A stretch of 54,053 nt of DNA, taken from positions 1 through 54,053 of the forward strand of contig JANYBC010000248.1 in NCBI GenBank assembly GCA_025360965.1. The letters are read 5' to 3'. Position 1 is the first letter of the stretch; every line of letters begins with the position of its first letter. A program made the translations under genes and the position numbers. Source of the DNA: Anaeromyxobacter sp. (GTDB lineage: Bacteria; Myxococcota; Myxococcia; Myxococcales; Anaeromyxobacteraceae). This document shows positions 19,014-27,690 of the stretch, piece by piece. Below the pieces are notes generated by a model that was given only the letters and a program-made list of their open reading frames with translations, did not search any database and had not been told where the DNA came from.

Positions 19014-20352
19014 GCTGGCCCAGGCCCAGTCGAGCCTCGGGAGGGCGCTGGGTCGCGCCCGCGCCGGAGAGGACCGCGAGCTGGCGCAGAAGGTCCGCGA
19101 GGGTGGCGAGCAGCTGGTCCACCTGCTCTCCGGCCTGCTCAAGCTGACGCGCGTTCACACCCCCGACAACCACGCCTTCGACGCGCCGGTGGCGGAGCTG
19201 GGGAGGGTGCTGGCGAGCCTGGGAGAGGTGCTCGGCTCGGTCAACCTGGTGACCGTCGAGGACCAAGTCTACCTGAACGACCTCCGGGTCAGGACCGACA
19301 GCAAGCCGGGCGCGGCCGGGCTCGGGGGCGAGCTGCGCCGCCACAACACCGGCGGGCTGGTCTTCCACGCGACCCTAACCGGAACCCAGATCCGGGCACT
19401 CGTGAAGGGGCTGTCGGGGGCGCCCGCGCCGGAGTGGCCGCGCGGGACCCTGAGCCAGTGGCTGGTGGAGAACGACGTGGGCCCGGTCGAGCTGCGCGGC
19501 ATCTACCGGTTCCAGGAGGTCCGCTCAGAGCGTGAGCCGCCGACGCGGGCGCCCGAGCAGATCCTCGCCTTGCTGCTCGACCTCGCCGCCGAGAGCTGGG
19601 ACCAGCTGGGGGCCGGGCGGGTGCTCAACCCGCTCCCCATCCGGCGGGCCGTCGTGGAGGCGCTCGAGTCAGGGCTCCACTCCCCGGCCTTCTGGGTCGG
19701 GTTCCCCGACTGCCCGCCCCACGCCGCGCACGCGGTCGAAGTGGCGACGGTGGCGCTCCTGCTCGGCAGGGAGGCCGGGTTCCCGGCCGGCCTGCTGCAG
19801 GATCTCGGCATCGCCGGGCTGGTCCACGACGCCGGATACCTGGCGCCAGGGGTCGGGGAGGGGGCCGCGGCGCTGGCCCGCCATCCGATCGAAGGGGCCA
19901 GGCTGGTGCTGCGGCAGCGCGGCTTCTCCGAGGCCAAGCTGCGGCGGCTGCGCGGGGTGCTGGAGCACCACCGGGACCAGGCCGATCCCGGCGGGCCACC
20001 GTCGGCGGCCGGTGCCGCGCTGCGCCTCGCCGAGGACTACGCCAACGTCATCCGGCTCTACGGGACCAAGGTGACCCGCGCCGACGCGCTTGGGGCGATG
20101 CTCAAGGCCGGGGGGAAGCTCTACCACCCGGCCCTGGCGCAGGCGCTCGTCAACGCGCTGGGTCGCCACCCGCCGGGGACGCTGGTGGAGCTCGGCGACG
20201 GGAGCTTCGGGCGGGTGGCGCTGCCGACGCGGAGCCCGGCGACCTGGGATCGACCGATCGTGAAGAAGCTCGATCCAAAGTCCCGGCTGGCGACCGGGCC
20301 CCTGGTCGACACGGCCGGCGACGCGGTGATCCGGAGGGCGCTGCCAGGCTGA
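19006..20352 (+). CDS. HD-domain (degenerate HD-GYP-like) protein
   Basis: A 448-residue protein. The C-terminal half has an HD phosphohydrolase layout: HAAHAVEVATVALLLG, GIAGLVHDAGYL (His-Asp pair), HPIEGARLVLRQRG and VLEHHRDQ. Then RLAEDYANVIR follows, as in HD-GYP domains, but the GYP triplet itself is replaced by a Gly/Pro-rich loop. The N-terminal half opens with helices similar in role to those of the preceding gene (LLSGLLKLTRVHTPDNHAF). Cyclic-di-GMP or another nucleotide may be the substrate, but the missing GYP makes this uncertain. It is co-translated with the HEAT-repeat protein. Confidence 0.75.
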   Translation: MDELAQAQSSLGRALGRARAGEDRELAQKVREGGEQLVHLLSGLLKLTRVHTPDNHAFDAPVAELGRVLASLGEVLGSVNLVTVEDQVYLNDLRVRTDSKPGAAGLGGELRRHNTGGLVFHATLTGTQIRALVKGLSGAPAPEWPRGTLSQWLVENDVGPVELRGIYRFQEVRSEREPPTRAPEQILALLLDLAAESWDQLGAGRVLNPLPIRRAVVEALESGLHSPAFWVGFPDCPPHAAHAVEVATVALLLGREAGFPAGLLQDLGIAGLVHDAGYLAPGVGEGAAALARHPIEGARLVLRQRGFSEAKLRRLRGVLEHHRDQADPGGPPSAAGAALRLAEDYANVIRLYGTKVTRADALGAMLKAGGKLYHPALAQALVNALGRHPPGTLVELGDGSFGRVALPTRSPATWDRPIVKKLDPKSRLATGPLVDTAGDAVIRRALPG

Positions 20353-20360
20353 TCCTGGGA

Positions 20361-20378
20361 GGGGCCGGGTGAGGCCCC
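20361..20378 (+). terminator. GC hairpin after the HD gene
   Basis: GGGGCC (20361-20366) and GGCCCC (20373-20378) form a tight stem 9 bases after the stop of the HD-domain gene. There is no T-run after it, so Rho-independent termination is only possible. Confidence 0.35.
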
Positions 20379-20499
20379 GCCGGCCGGGCTCGGAGCGCAA
20401 GCCATGCGCGCGCGGCCTCTGGAACGCAGCTTTCGCGGGCCAAGGTTGCTGATCTTCCAAGGGAATGGCGCGGCACGCCATATGCTAACCATCCTGTCG

Positions 20500-20817
20500 A
20501 TGGTCCAGTTCGAGAGCCAGGCCCGGGAGTTCCTCCTGACGCGACGCCACCGGCTGCGGTGGCAGGTCGAGGCCGGGCGCGGCGCCGGTGCGCTCGCCGG
20601 CGGCCACTGGTACGACACCGAGGCGCTCCCGGCCCCCGTCGGCGAGGAGACCCGCCGCGAGCTGGCCGAAGTCGAGGCGGCCTTGCAGCGGATCGAGCAG
20701 GGCTCCTACGGCACCTGCCTCTCCTGCGGCGGACCGATGGGGCTGCACCGGATGCGAGCCATCCCGGAGGCGCGCTACTGCGTCGGCTGCAGCGGCCAGT
20801 TCGTCGAGGTCGAGTAG
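20500..20817 (+). CDS. DksA/TraR-type zinc-finger protein
   Basis: A 105-residue protein (111 if the ATG at 20482 is used). An N-terminal coiled coil (FESQAREFLLTRRHRLRWQVEA, then EETRRELAEVEAALQRIEQGSYGTC) leads into a C4 zinc finger: CLSCGGPMG, then ARYCVGCSGQF. This is the DksA/TraR family layout, and these proteins bind RNA polymerase through its secondary channel. The acidic tip residues of DksA are not obvious. The start at 20500 (MVQFESQ) is chosen by similarity to the family opening; neither ATG has a good ribosome site. Confidence 0.8.
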   Translation: MVQFESQAREFLLTRRHRLRWQVEAGRGAGALAGGHWYDTEALPAPVGEETRRELAEVEAALQRIEQGSYGTCLSCGGPMGLHRMRAIPEARYCVGCSGQFVEVE

Positions 20818-20852
20818 CGCGGCCGCAGGGCGCCTGCTATCACCGGCTCCTC

Positions 20853-21539
20853 GTGTCCAGCGCACCTTCGCCCCCGCCGGTCCTCGCCTACCTGCTCGGC
20901 GACGCGCTCTACCTCAACGTCACCAGCGGCTGCACCCTGGCCTGCATCTTCTGCCCGAAGATCAGCGACGACGACTTCACGGTCGGCGCCTACGACCTGC
21001 GGCTCAAGGGGAATCCTGAGCTCGAGGCGATCTGGGACGCGGCCCGGGCAGCCGGCCTGGCGGGGCGCGCCGAGGTGGTCTTCACCGGCTTCGGTGAGGC
21101 CTCCCGCCGGCTCGACGTGGTGCTGGAGCTGACCCGCCGGCTCAAGGCGGCCGGGGTCCGGCGCGTCCGCCTCGACACCGATGGGCTCGCCAGCCTGCGG
21201 GAGGGGCGAGACGTGGTGCCCGAACTGGCTGCCGCGGGGCTCGACGCCGTCTCGGTCTCGCTCAACGCAGCCGACGCCGCGACCTACGCGCGGCTCTGCC
21301 CGAGCCACTACGGGGAGGCGGCCTATCCGGCCGTGAAGGCCTTCATCCGCTCCGCCGTGGCCAACCTCAGCGAGGTGGCAGCCAGCGTGGTCGGCGTGGA
21401 GGGGCTCTCCGAGGCCGGGTGCAGGGCCGTCGCCGAGGGGCTCGGGGCCCGGTTCAAGTGGCGCCCCGCCGGCCGGATCGGTCGGCTGCAAGGCCCCCAG
21501 TCCGGGGTACCTGGTGGCTCCGAGCGCGCAAAATCCTGA
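20853..21539 (+). CDS. TatD-linked radical SAM protein
   Basis: A 228-residue radical SAM protein. It opens with LGDALYLNVTSGCTLACIFC, containing the CX3CX2C cluster motif, followed by VVFTGFGEASRRLDVV (the GGE-like SAM strand), RLDTDGLASL and VSVSLNAADAATYARLCP. The short length and the YLN-T--C-L-C-FC opening match the group usually found next to or fused with TatD nucleases. No TatD gene is seen here. The start is GTG 20853, 35 bases after the DksA-type gene, so they may be co-transcribed. The reaction is unknown. Confidence 0.85.
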   Translation: MSSAPSPPPVLAYLLGDALYLNVTSGCTLACIFCPKISDDDFTVGAYDLRLKGNPELEAIWDAARAAGLAGRAEVVFTGFGEASRRLDVVLELTRRLKAAGVRRVRLDTDGLASLREGRDVVPELAAAGLDAVSVSLNAADAATYARLCPSHYGEAAYPAVKAFIRSAVANLSEVAASVVGVEGLSEAGCRAVAEGLGARFKWRPAGRIGRLQGPQSGVPGGSERAKS

Positions 21540-21578
21540 GCCGCCGGAAGCCCCGATTCGCCCGGGGACGCTGGATCT

Positions 21579-21590
21579 TTCCGGCCGGAA
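21579..21590. promoter_or_regulatory. 12-base perfect palindrome before a sigma-54 regulator gene
   Basis: TTCCGGCCGGAA is a perfect palindrome, 57 bases before the start at 21647. It may be a regulator half-site pair or chance in GC-rich DNA. The rest of the 107-base gap shows nothing clear. Confidence 0.25.
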
Positions 21591-21646
21591 GGGGCATAGA
21601 ACGGTCATTCACGCAGTCTTTGCGCTTCCCGAGGCGGTGCGGCGGC

Positions 21647-23079
<1,433 letters not shown>

Positions 23080-23083
<4 letters not shown>

Positions 23084-24213
23084 GGGAGCCGCGGCAGCCG
23101 CAAGATGAACCGCGCCCCGCCGCCCGGCGCGTCGTCCACCTCGACCGTCCCTCCGTGCTGCGCCACGATGGCGTGGACGATGGAGAGCCCCAGCCCCGAG
23201 CCCTTGGCCTTGGAGGTGAAGAAGGGCTCGAAGATCCGGTCGCGCGCCGCCGCGGGGACCCCAGGCCCCGAGTCATCGATGAGGACGCACACCCCGGGAC
23301 CAGGCGCCCCCGGCGCCGGGTCGGCCGCCTCGGGGCCGCAGCGCACCCGCACCGTCCCGCCGTCCGGGGTGGCCTCGATGGCGTTGAGCGTCAGGTTCAC
23401 GAGCACCTGGCGCAGCCGCTCCTCCTCGCCAGCCACGCGGGTGCTGCCGGGCGCCCCGCTGACCTCGCGCACCAGCCCGATGGAGCGCCGCTCGGCCTCA
23501 CCGGCCAGCAGGTCGAGCACCCGGGCCACCACCAAACAGAGCTCGACCGGGCGCGGCACGAACTCGCGGGGCCGGGCGAACTGGAGGAAGTCCTCGAGGA
23601 TGTGATCGAGCCGGCGGATCTCGTCCTTCACCAGCAGCAGCGGCTCGAGCAGCGGCCCGTGCAGCTCGCCGCCCAGCCGCTGGACCCGCCGCTCCAGCAC
23701 GGTGAGCTGGAGGAGGGCGGCGTTGAGCGGGTTGCGGATCTCGTGGGAGAGGCCGGCAGTCATGGTGCCGACGGCCGCAAGCTTCTCGGCCATCTGCGCC
23801 TGGTGCGCCAGCGCCCGTTTCTCACCGTGGAGCCGGACCTGGCGCATGGCCTGCTCCACGGTCACCAGCAGCTCCTGGGTGGCGCAGGGCTTGACGAGGT
23901 AGGCACAGGCGCCGGCCCGCACCGCCGCCACCGCCGACTCCAGCGTGGCGAAGCCGGTCAGCAGCACCACCTCTCCGGTCGGGCTCAGCTCCTTGAGGAG
24001 CGGCGCCAGCGCGGTGCCGTCGCCGTCCGGCAGCTTCAGGTCGACCAGCGCCACGTCGAACCCCTCTGCGGCCAGGGAGAGGGCGCCGGCGCAGGAGCCG
24101 GCCCAGACAACGGCGTAGCCGGCTTCTTCGAGGATCTCGGCGAGGTTCTCCGCCAGCGCCCGGTTGTCGTCGACCAGCAGGATGCGGTGGCGGCGGGCCT
24201 CCTGGTCCTTCAC
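23080..24213 (-). CDS. receiver-histidine kinase hybrid (REC-HisKA-HATPase)
   Basis: A 377-residue cytosolic protein. An N-terminal receiver (ILLVDDNRALAENLAEIL, DVALVDLKLPDGDG, YLVKPC) is followed by an H-box GLSHEIRNPLNA, N-box LVNLTLNAIEAT, DDSGPGVP and GSGLGLSIVHAIV, all intact. The start is GTG 24213, whose last bases overlap the stop of the double-receiver gene (GTGA, 24210-24213). As the third gene of a globin-sensor operon it probably takes phosphate on its receiver and relays it. No membrane segment is seen. Confidence 0.9.
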
Positions 24214-24794
24214 GGGCCGGTCCCCGGTTGGGCCGCGTGCAGCCGCTCGACGGCGGCCAGCAGCGCCGCGGTGTCGAAGGGCTTGCGGAAGAAGGCCGGC
24301 GCCCCCGCCTCGGGAGCGGCGGGGACGCCGGTCATGATCAGCACGGGCAGCCCGGGGAAATTGAGCCCGAGCCGCCGCATCGCCTCGCAGAGGTTGTCCG
24401 AGAGCCGGGGGTCGTCCTCGATGACCGCCACCAGCCCGTCGCGCCGCGCCGCAGACAGCAGCTCGAGCAGCGGGCCGATGGGCACCGGCTTGGCCAGCAC
24501 CGCCAGCAGCCCCTCTCGTCGCGCCGCCTCCAGCGTGTCGTCGGCGACGTGGGCGGTGACCACCAGCGCCGCCAGCCCCGGGTCGAGGCGACGCACCTCG
24601 TGGACCAGCTCGGCGCCGCCCATCCCCGGCATGCGCATGTCGGTGAGCAGGGCCTGGTAGCGCCACCGGGTCACCAGCGCCAGGGCCTCGCCGCCGCCGC
24701 CCGCCAGGTCGACCTCGGCCCCCTGGTCGCGGATGATCTCGGCGAGGTTCTCGGCGAACTCGCGGTTGTCGTCGACGATCAGGCAGCGGCGCAT
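24210..24794 (-). CDS. double-receiver protein with a shortened second receiver
   Basis: A 194-residue protein made of two receivers. The first is complete ([37 protein letters not shown]). The second begins normally ([23 protein letters not shown]) but jumps directly to LPVLIMTG and FFRKPFD. About 35-40 residues that should hold strand 3 and the phospho-acceptor Asp are missing, consistent with an in-frame deletion. It has no output domain, so it likely passes phosphate between the globin-kinase and the receiver-kinase encoded on either side; it overlaps both genes. Confidence 0.85.
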   Translation of the reverse strand: MRRCLIVDDNREFAENLAEIIRDQGAEVDLAGGGGEALALVTRWRYQALLTDMRMPGMGGAELVHEVRRLDPGLAALVVTAHVADDTLEAARREGLLAVLAKPVPIGPLLELLSAARRDGLVAVIEDDPRLSDNLCEAMRRLGLNFPGLPVLIMTGVPAAPEAGAPAFFRKPFDTAALLAAVERLHAAQPGTGP

Positions 24795-25948
24795 GGGCTC
24801 CTCGGCGTGCCTGAGGTGGGGAGTCGCAGCGTGAAGCGGGCGCCGCCGCCCTCGCGTTCGGAGTAGGCCACCTCGCCGCCATGCCGCTCGGCGATCCGCT
24901 TGCAGAGCGCCAACCCGAGGCCGATGCCGTGGTCCTTGGTGGTGATGAGCGGCTCGAAGAGCCGGCGGCGGGTGGCCGGGTCGACGCCCGGCCCGGTGTC
25001 CTCGATGTCGAGGGCGACGCCGCTGGGCTCCGGGCGGCCCCGGATGGTGACGGTGCCGGCCGGCGCGGCGGCGAAGGCGGCGTTCTCCAGCAGGTTGACC
25101 AGCACCTGGCGCAGCTGCCCGGCGTCGCCCTCGATCTCGGGGAGCTCGGCCAGCCCCACCAGCTCCACCGCCACGCCCGCCGGCCAGCGCAGGCCGGTGC
25201 GCGCCGCCGCCACCACCTCGGCCAGCCGGACCGGCTCGCGCTGCAGCGGCCGGTTGCGGACCATGTCGAGCAGGTTGGTGATGATGGCGTTGGCGATGTC
25301 GAGCTGTTCCTTGATCCGGTCGGCGTGCTTCCGGGCGCGCTCGTCCTCGGCGAGGCGGCCACGCAGGATGTAGAGCGAGGTCTCGATGACGCCCAGCGGG
25401 TTGCGCAGGTCATGGCCGATGGAGGCCACCAGCTGGCCGAAGGTGCTGAGCCGCTCGACCCGCGCCTGCTGCGCCAGCAGGTCCTCGCGGTAGGTGTGGA
25501 GCATGATGGCCAGCTCGAGGTCGAGGATCTTGGAGAGCGCGCCGCGGGTCGCCTCCATCCCGGCGCCGGCCGGCAGGCTGGCCACGGCCAGCCCGTCGAG
25601 CTCGGCGCGCACCACGTTCATGGCCCCGAACATCAGGTGCTGCGGCATGCCGATGCGGACGTGCACCTGGCCGATGCGCTTGCGGTGCTCCCAGTAGGCG
25701 TCGTCCCAGGGGCCGAGCAGCAGGGTCCCGAGCCAGGCCACCAGCGTGGTCTTGAGCCGGCCGACCTGGGACTCGCCCCCCTGCAGGACGCGGGTCGACT
25801 CCTCGTGCTCCAGGATCCGCGCGTAGAAGGTCTCGGCGATGGACTGGAAGGCCGGGGCCGCCAGCGGGTGGAAGGCCCTCAGCCGGAGCGCGTCCTCCTC
25901 GCCGAACCGGACGTACCGCTGCAGCTCGTGGAAGACCGTCGCCGGCAT
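24779..25948 (-). CDS. globin-coupled sensor histidine kinase
   Basis: A 389-residue cytosolic kinase. Residues 1-150 are a protoglobin/globin-coupled sensor domain ([21 protein letters not shown] at the start, proximal His96 in [20 protein letters not shown]), expected to bind heme and sense O2, NO or CO. The kinase core follows: [12 protein letters not shown] (His179), [21 protein letters not shown] and [18 protein letters not shown]. It is the first gene of a three-gene phosphorelay operon. Its start at 25948 lies 51 bases after tatA on the same strand, so tatA may be co-transcribed. Confidence 0.93.
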   Translation of the reverse strand: MPATVFHELQRYVRFGEEDALRLRAFHPLAAPAFQSIAETFYARILEHEESTRVLQGGESQVGRLKTTLVAWLGTLLLGPWDDAYWEHRKRIGQVHVRIGMPQHLMFGAMNVVRAELDGLAVASLPAGAGMEATRGALSKILDLELAIMLHTYREDLLAQQARVERLSTFGQLVASIGHDLRNPLGVIETSLYILRGRLAEDERARKHADRIKEQLDIANAIITNLLDMVRNRPLQREPVRLAEVVAAARTGLRWPAGVAVELVGLAELPEIEGDAGQLRQVLVNLLENAAFAAAPAGTVTIRGRPEPSGVALDIEDTGPGVDPATRRRLFEPLITTKDHGIGLGLALCKRIAERHGGEVAYSEREGGGARFTLRLPTSGTPRSPCAAA

Positions 25949-25999
25949 GGCTCTCGGATCGAGGGAGGCCGGGGGCGGATCCCCAGCGAGACGCGGCGC

Positions 26000-26188
26000 C
26001 TAGGCCTTGGGCTGCTGGTCGGTCGACGGCGGGATCTTCTTCTCCTCGTCCTCGCCGCCGAAGGCCTTCTTGAAGCTGCGGATCCCCTGGCCCAGTCCGG
26101 CGCCGAGCGCCGGCAGCTTGCTGGCGCCGAAGAGCAGCACGAGGATGAAGCCGATGATCAGCAGTTCCGGCATTCTCAGACCAAGCAT
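26000..26188 (-). CDS. tatA: TatA/TatE twin-arginine translocase subunit
   Basis: A 62-residue protein with the standard TatA plan: short periplasmic N-terminus, membrane helix ([21 protein letters not shown]), an amphipathic helix ([19 protein letters not shown]) and a charged tail. Start 26188 has GGGAG seven bases upstream. No tatB or tatC is nearby. It would serve the Tat-exported ferredoxin of this window among others. Confidence 0.92.
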   Translation of the reverse strand: MLGLRMPELLIIGFILVLLFGASKLPALGAGLGQGIRSFKKAFGGEDEEKKIPPSTDQQPKA

Positions 26189-26266
26189 GTGGATACTCCC
26201 GTCGACCACGTGAAGGGGCGCGCCTTCGACAGAACCGGCGCGACTGTCCTTGACCCTGCCGGAAGC

Positions 26267-26923
26267 CTACGCCGCAAGCTCCTCGGCCGCCACCGTGGCC
26301 AGCCGGACGGCGTCGAGGACGCGCACGCCGCGAGAGGCGTCGATGAGACCGTCGTTCTCCAGCCGGGTGAGGCAGCGCGAGAGGGTCTCGGGGCGCATGC
26401 CGAGCAACCGGGCCACCACCTGCTTGCGCACGGCGTTGGGCCGGTCGGCCAGGAAGCGGGCGTGGGCCAGCGCGAAGCGGGCGACGCGGGCCAGGCAGTC
26501 GCCCTGCCGCCAGTTGACCTCGTCGCGCTGCTGGTGCGACTCGGTGAGCAGCAGGTCGAGCACCACCCGGGAGGCTCCCTTCTCGGGGCCGACCCACTGG
26601 GCCAGCGCCTCGCCGCTGATTCCGCAGACGCGCACCCGGGAGAGGGCGCGCACCTCATAGGGCGAGGCTGCTCCCTGCAGCGCCTCGGTGCAGAGCAGCG
26701 AGGTCGGTCCGCGCAGAGACAGGGCCAACTCGGTGCCCTTGGGGCTGACGGCCGAGAGGGCCACGAACCCCTCCTTGATGAAGTAGACGGTCCGGGGGCG
26801 CTCGCCCTGGGCGCAGATCGTCGACCCGGGCTCGCGGGTGGTCGGCGTGAGCCGGCACTTCCCTTGCGAGGCGACGCCAAATCCACAGCAGGCGCAGTCG
26901 TTGACCGGTTGCTTGCTCAGCAT
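26267..26923 (-). CDS. Crp/Fnr-family regulator with N-terminal cysteine cluster
   Basis: A 218-residue regulator. A Cys-rich N-terminus (CACCGFG at 10-16 with Cys23) resembles an FNR-type Fe-S ligand set, followed by a cyclic-nucleotide-binding-type barrel (ICAQGERPRTVYFIKEGFVAL). A C-terminal winged HTH follows (RKQVVARLLGMRPETLSRCLTRLENDGLI). ATG 26923 is preferred over the ATG at 26953 because GGAGG lies before it. Oxygen or redox sensing is the likely input. The 186-base gap upstream has the nonamer ACTTGATCT twice (26957-26965 and 27011-27019), which could be half-sites. Confidence 0.85.
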   Translation of the reverse strand: MLSKQPVNDCACCGFGVASQGKCRLTPTTREPGSTICAQGERPRTVYFIKEGFVALSAVSPKGTELALSLRGPTSLLCTEALQGAASPYEVRALSRVRVCGISGEALAQWVGPEKGASRVVLDLLLTESHQQRDEVNWRQGDCLARVARFALAHARFLADRPNAVRKQVVARLLGMRPETLSRCLTRLENDGLIDASRGVRVLDAVRLATVAAEELAA

Positions 26924-26956
26924 GGCGTCCTCCAAGATGCGACAAGTTACCACCCA

Positions 26957-27019
26957 ACTTGATCTCGGTCCACTCGCATGAGGTAGGCCCGCGAAATGCC
27001 GAAGGAAATGACTTGATCT
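26957..27019. promoter_or_regulatory. repeated ACTTGATCT in the gap between regulator and mobB
   Basis: The same nine bases occur at 26957-26965 and 27011-27019, 54 bases apart (about five helical turns). They carry the TTGAT half-site of FNR-type boxes. This could be autoregulation of the adjacent Crp/Fnr gene; chance cannot be excluded. Confidence 0.3.
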
Positions 27020-27109
27020 TGTGCACGGCTTGCACCTTGCTCGTGATCAAGCCCGATCCGGCGCAAGCGTTGCGGGGCCGCCGGACCTGCACCATGGCAA
27101 GATGACGGC

Positions 27110-27649
27110 ATGGCTGCTCGACGACGCGGGCCAACGCCCATGGTGGCAGTCTCCGGGCCGAGCGGGGCCGGAAAGACGCGGCTCATCACACGACTGCTCC
27201 CGCTCCTGCGCCGTCGCGGGCTCACCGTGGCGGTCATCAAGCACACGGGCCACCCGCATGGCCTCGACGTGCCAGGCAAGGACACCGACCTCTTCATCCG
27301 GGCCGGCGCCGTGGCGGCGGCCATCCAGGGGCCGGCGGGGCTGGCGTACTTCGGGCCTCCCACGGCCGGGGCGCGTGCCATGGCCCGCCTCCTCCCACCC
27401 TGCGACCTGATCCTCGCCGAGGGGTGGCGCAGCGAGCCGCTCCCGCGCCTCGAGGTCCATCGCCGCGCCGTGGAGGCCGCCTTCCTCTGCGCCACCGACC
27501 GGCGCGTCTTCGCGCTGGTCAGCGACGAGCCGGCGCCGCGCCGGTTGCCGACCTTCGATCCCGATCGGCTTGGCCCGCTCGCCGACCTGCTGGTGGCCCG
27601 CCTGGCGCGGCCCGGGAGGCGCCGCCGTGCGGCAGGTCGGACTTCTTGA
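27110..27649 (+). CDS. mobB: molybdopterin-guanine dinucleotide biosynthesis protein MobB
   Basis: A 179-residue GTP-binding accessory protein for molybdenum cofactor maturation. The P-loop GPSGAGKTRL comes at the N-terminus, followed by VAVIKHTGHPHGLDVPGKDTD, in which the MobB-typical Lys-His and Asp-Lys-Asp-Thr residues are conserved. LAEGWRSEPLPRLEVHR matches the family Walker B and nearby region. The C-terminus is basic. It is alone on its strand, divergent from the Crp/Fnr gene; mobA is not in the window. modBC at 50959-52718 serve the same metal. Confidence 0.9.
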   Translation: MAARRRGPTPMVAVSGPSGAGKTRLITRLLPLLRRRGLTVAVIKHTGHPHGLDVPGKDTDLFIRAGAVAAAIQGPAGLAYFGPPTAGARAMARLLPPCDLILAEGWRSEPLPRLEVHRRAVEAAFLCATDRRVFALVSDEPAPRRLPTFDPDRLGPLADLLVARLARPGRRRRAAGRTS

Positions 27650-27675
27650 CACCCCTGGCCGGGCGCCGTTATCTT
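27646..27675 (+). promoter_or_regulatory. sigma-70-type promoter for the metX-hom fusion
   Basis: TTGACA (27646-27651), an 18-base spacer and TATCTT (27670-27675) precede the start at 27691 by 15 bases. It overlaps the stop codon of mobB. The leader is too short for a SAM riboswitch. Confidence 0.5.
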
Positions 27676-27690
27676 CGCAACTTATCCACT

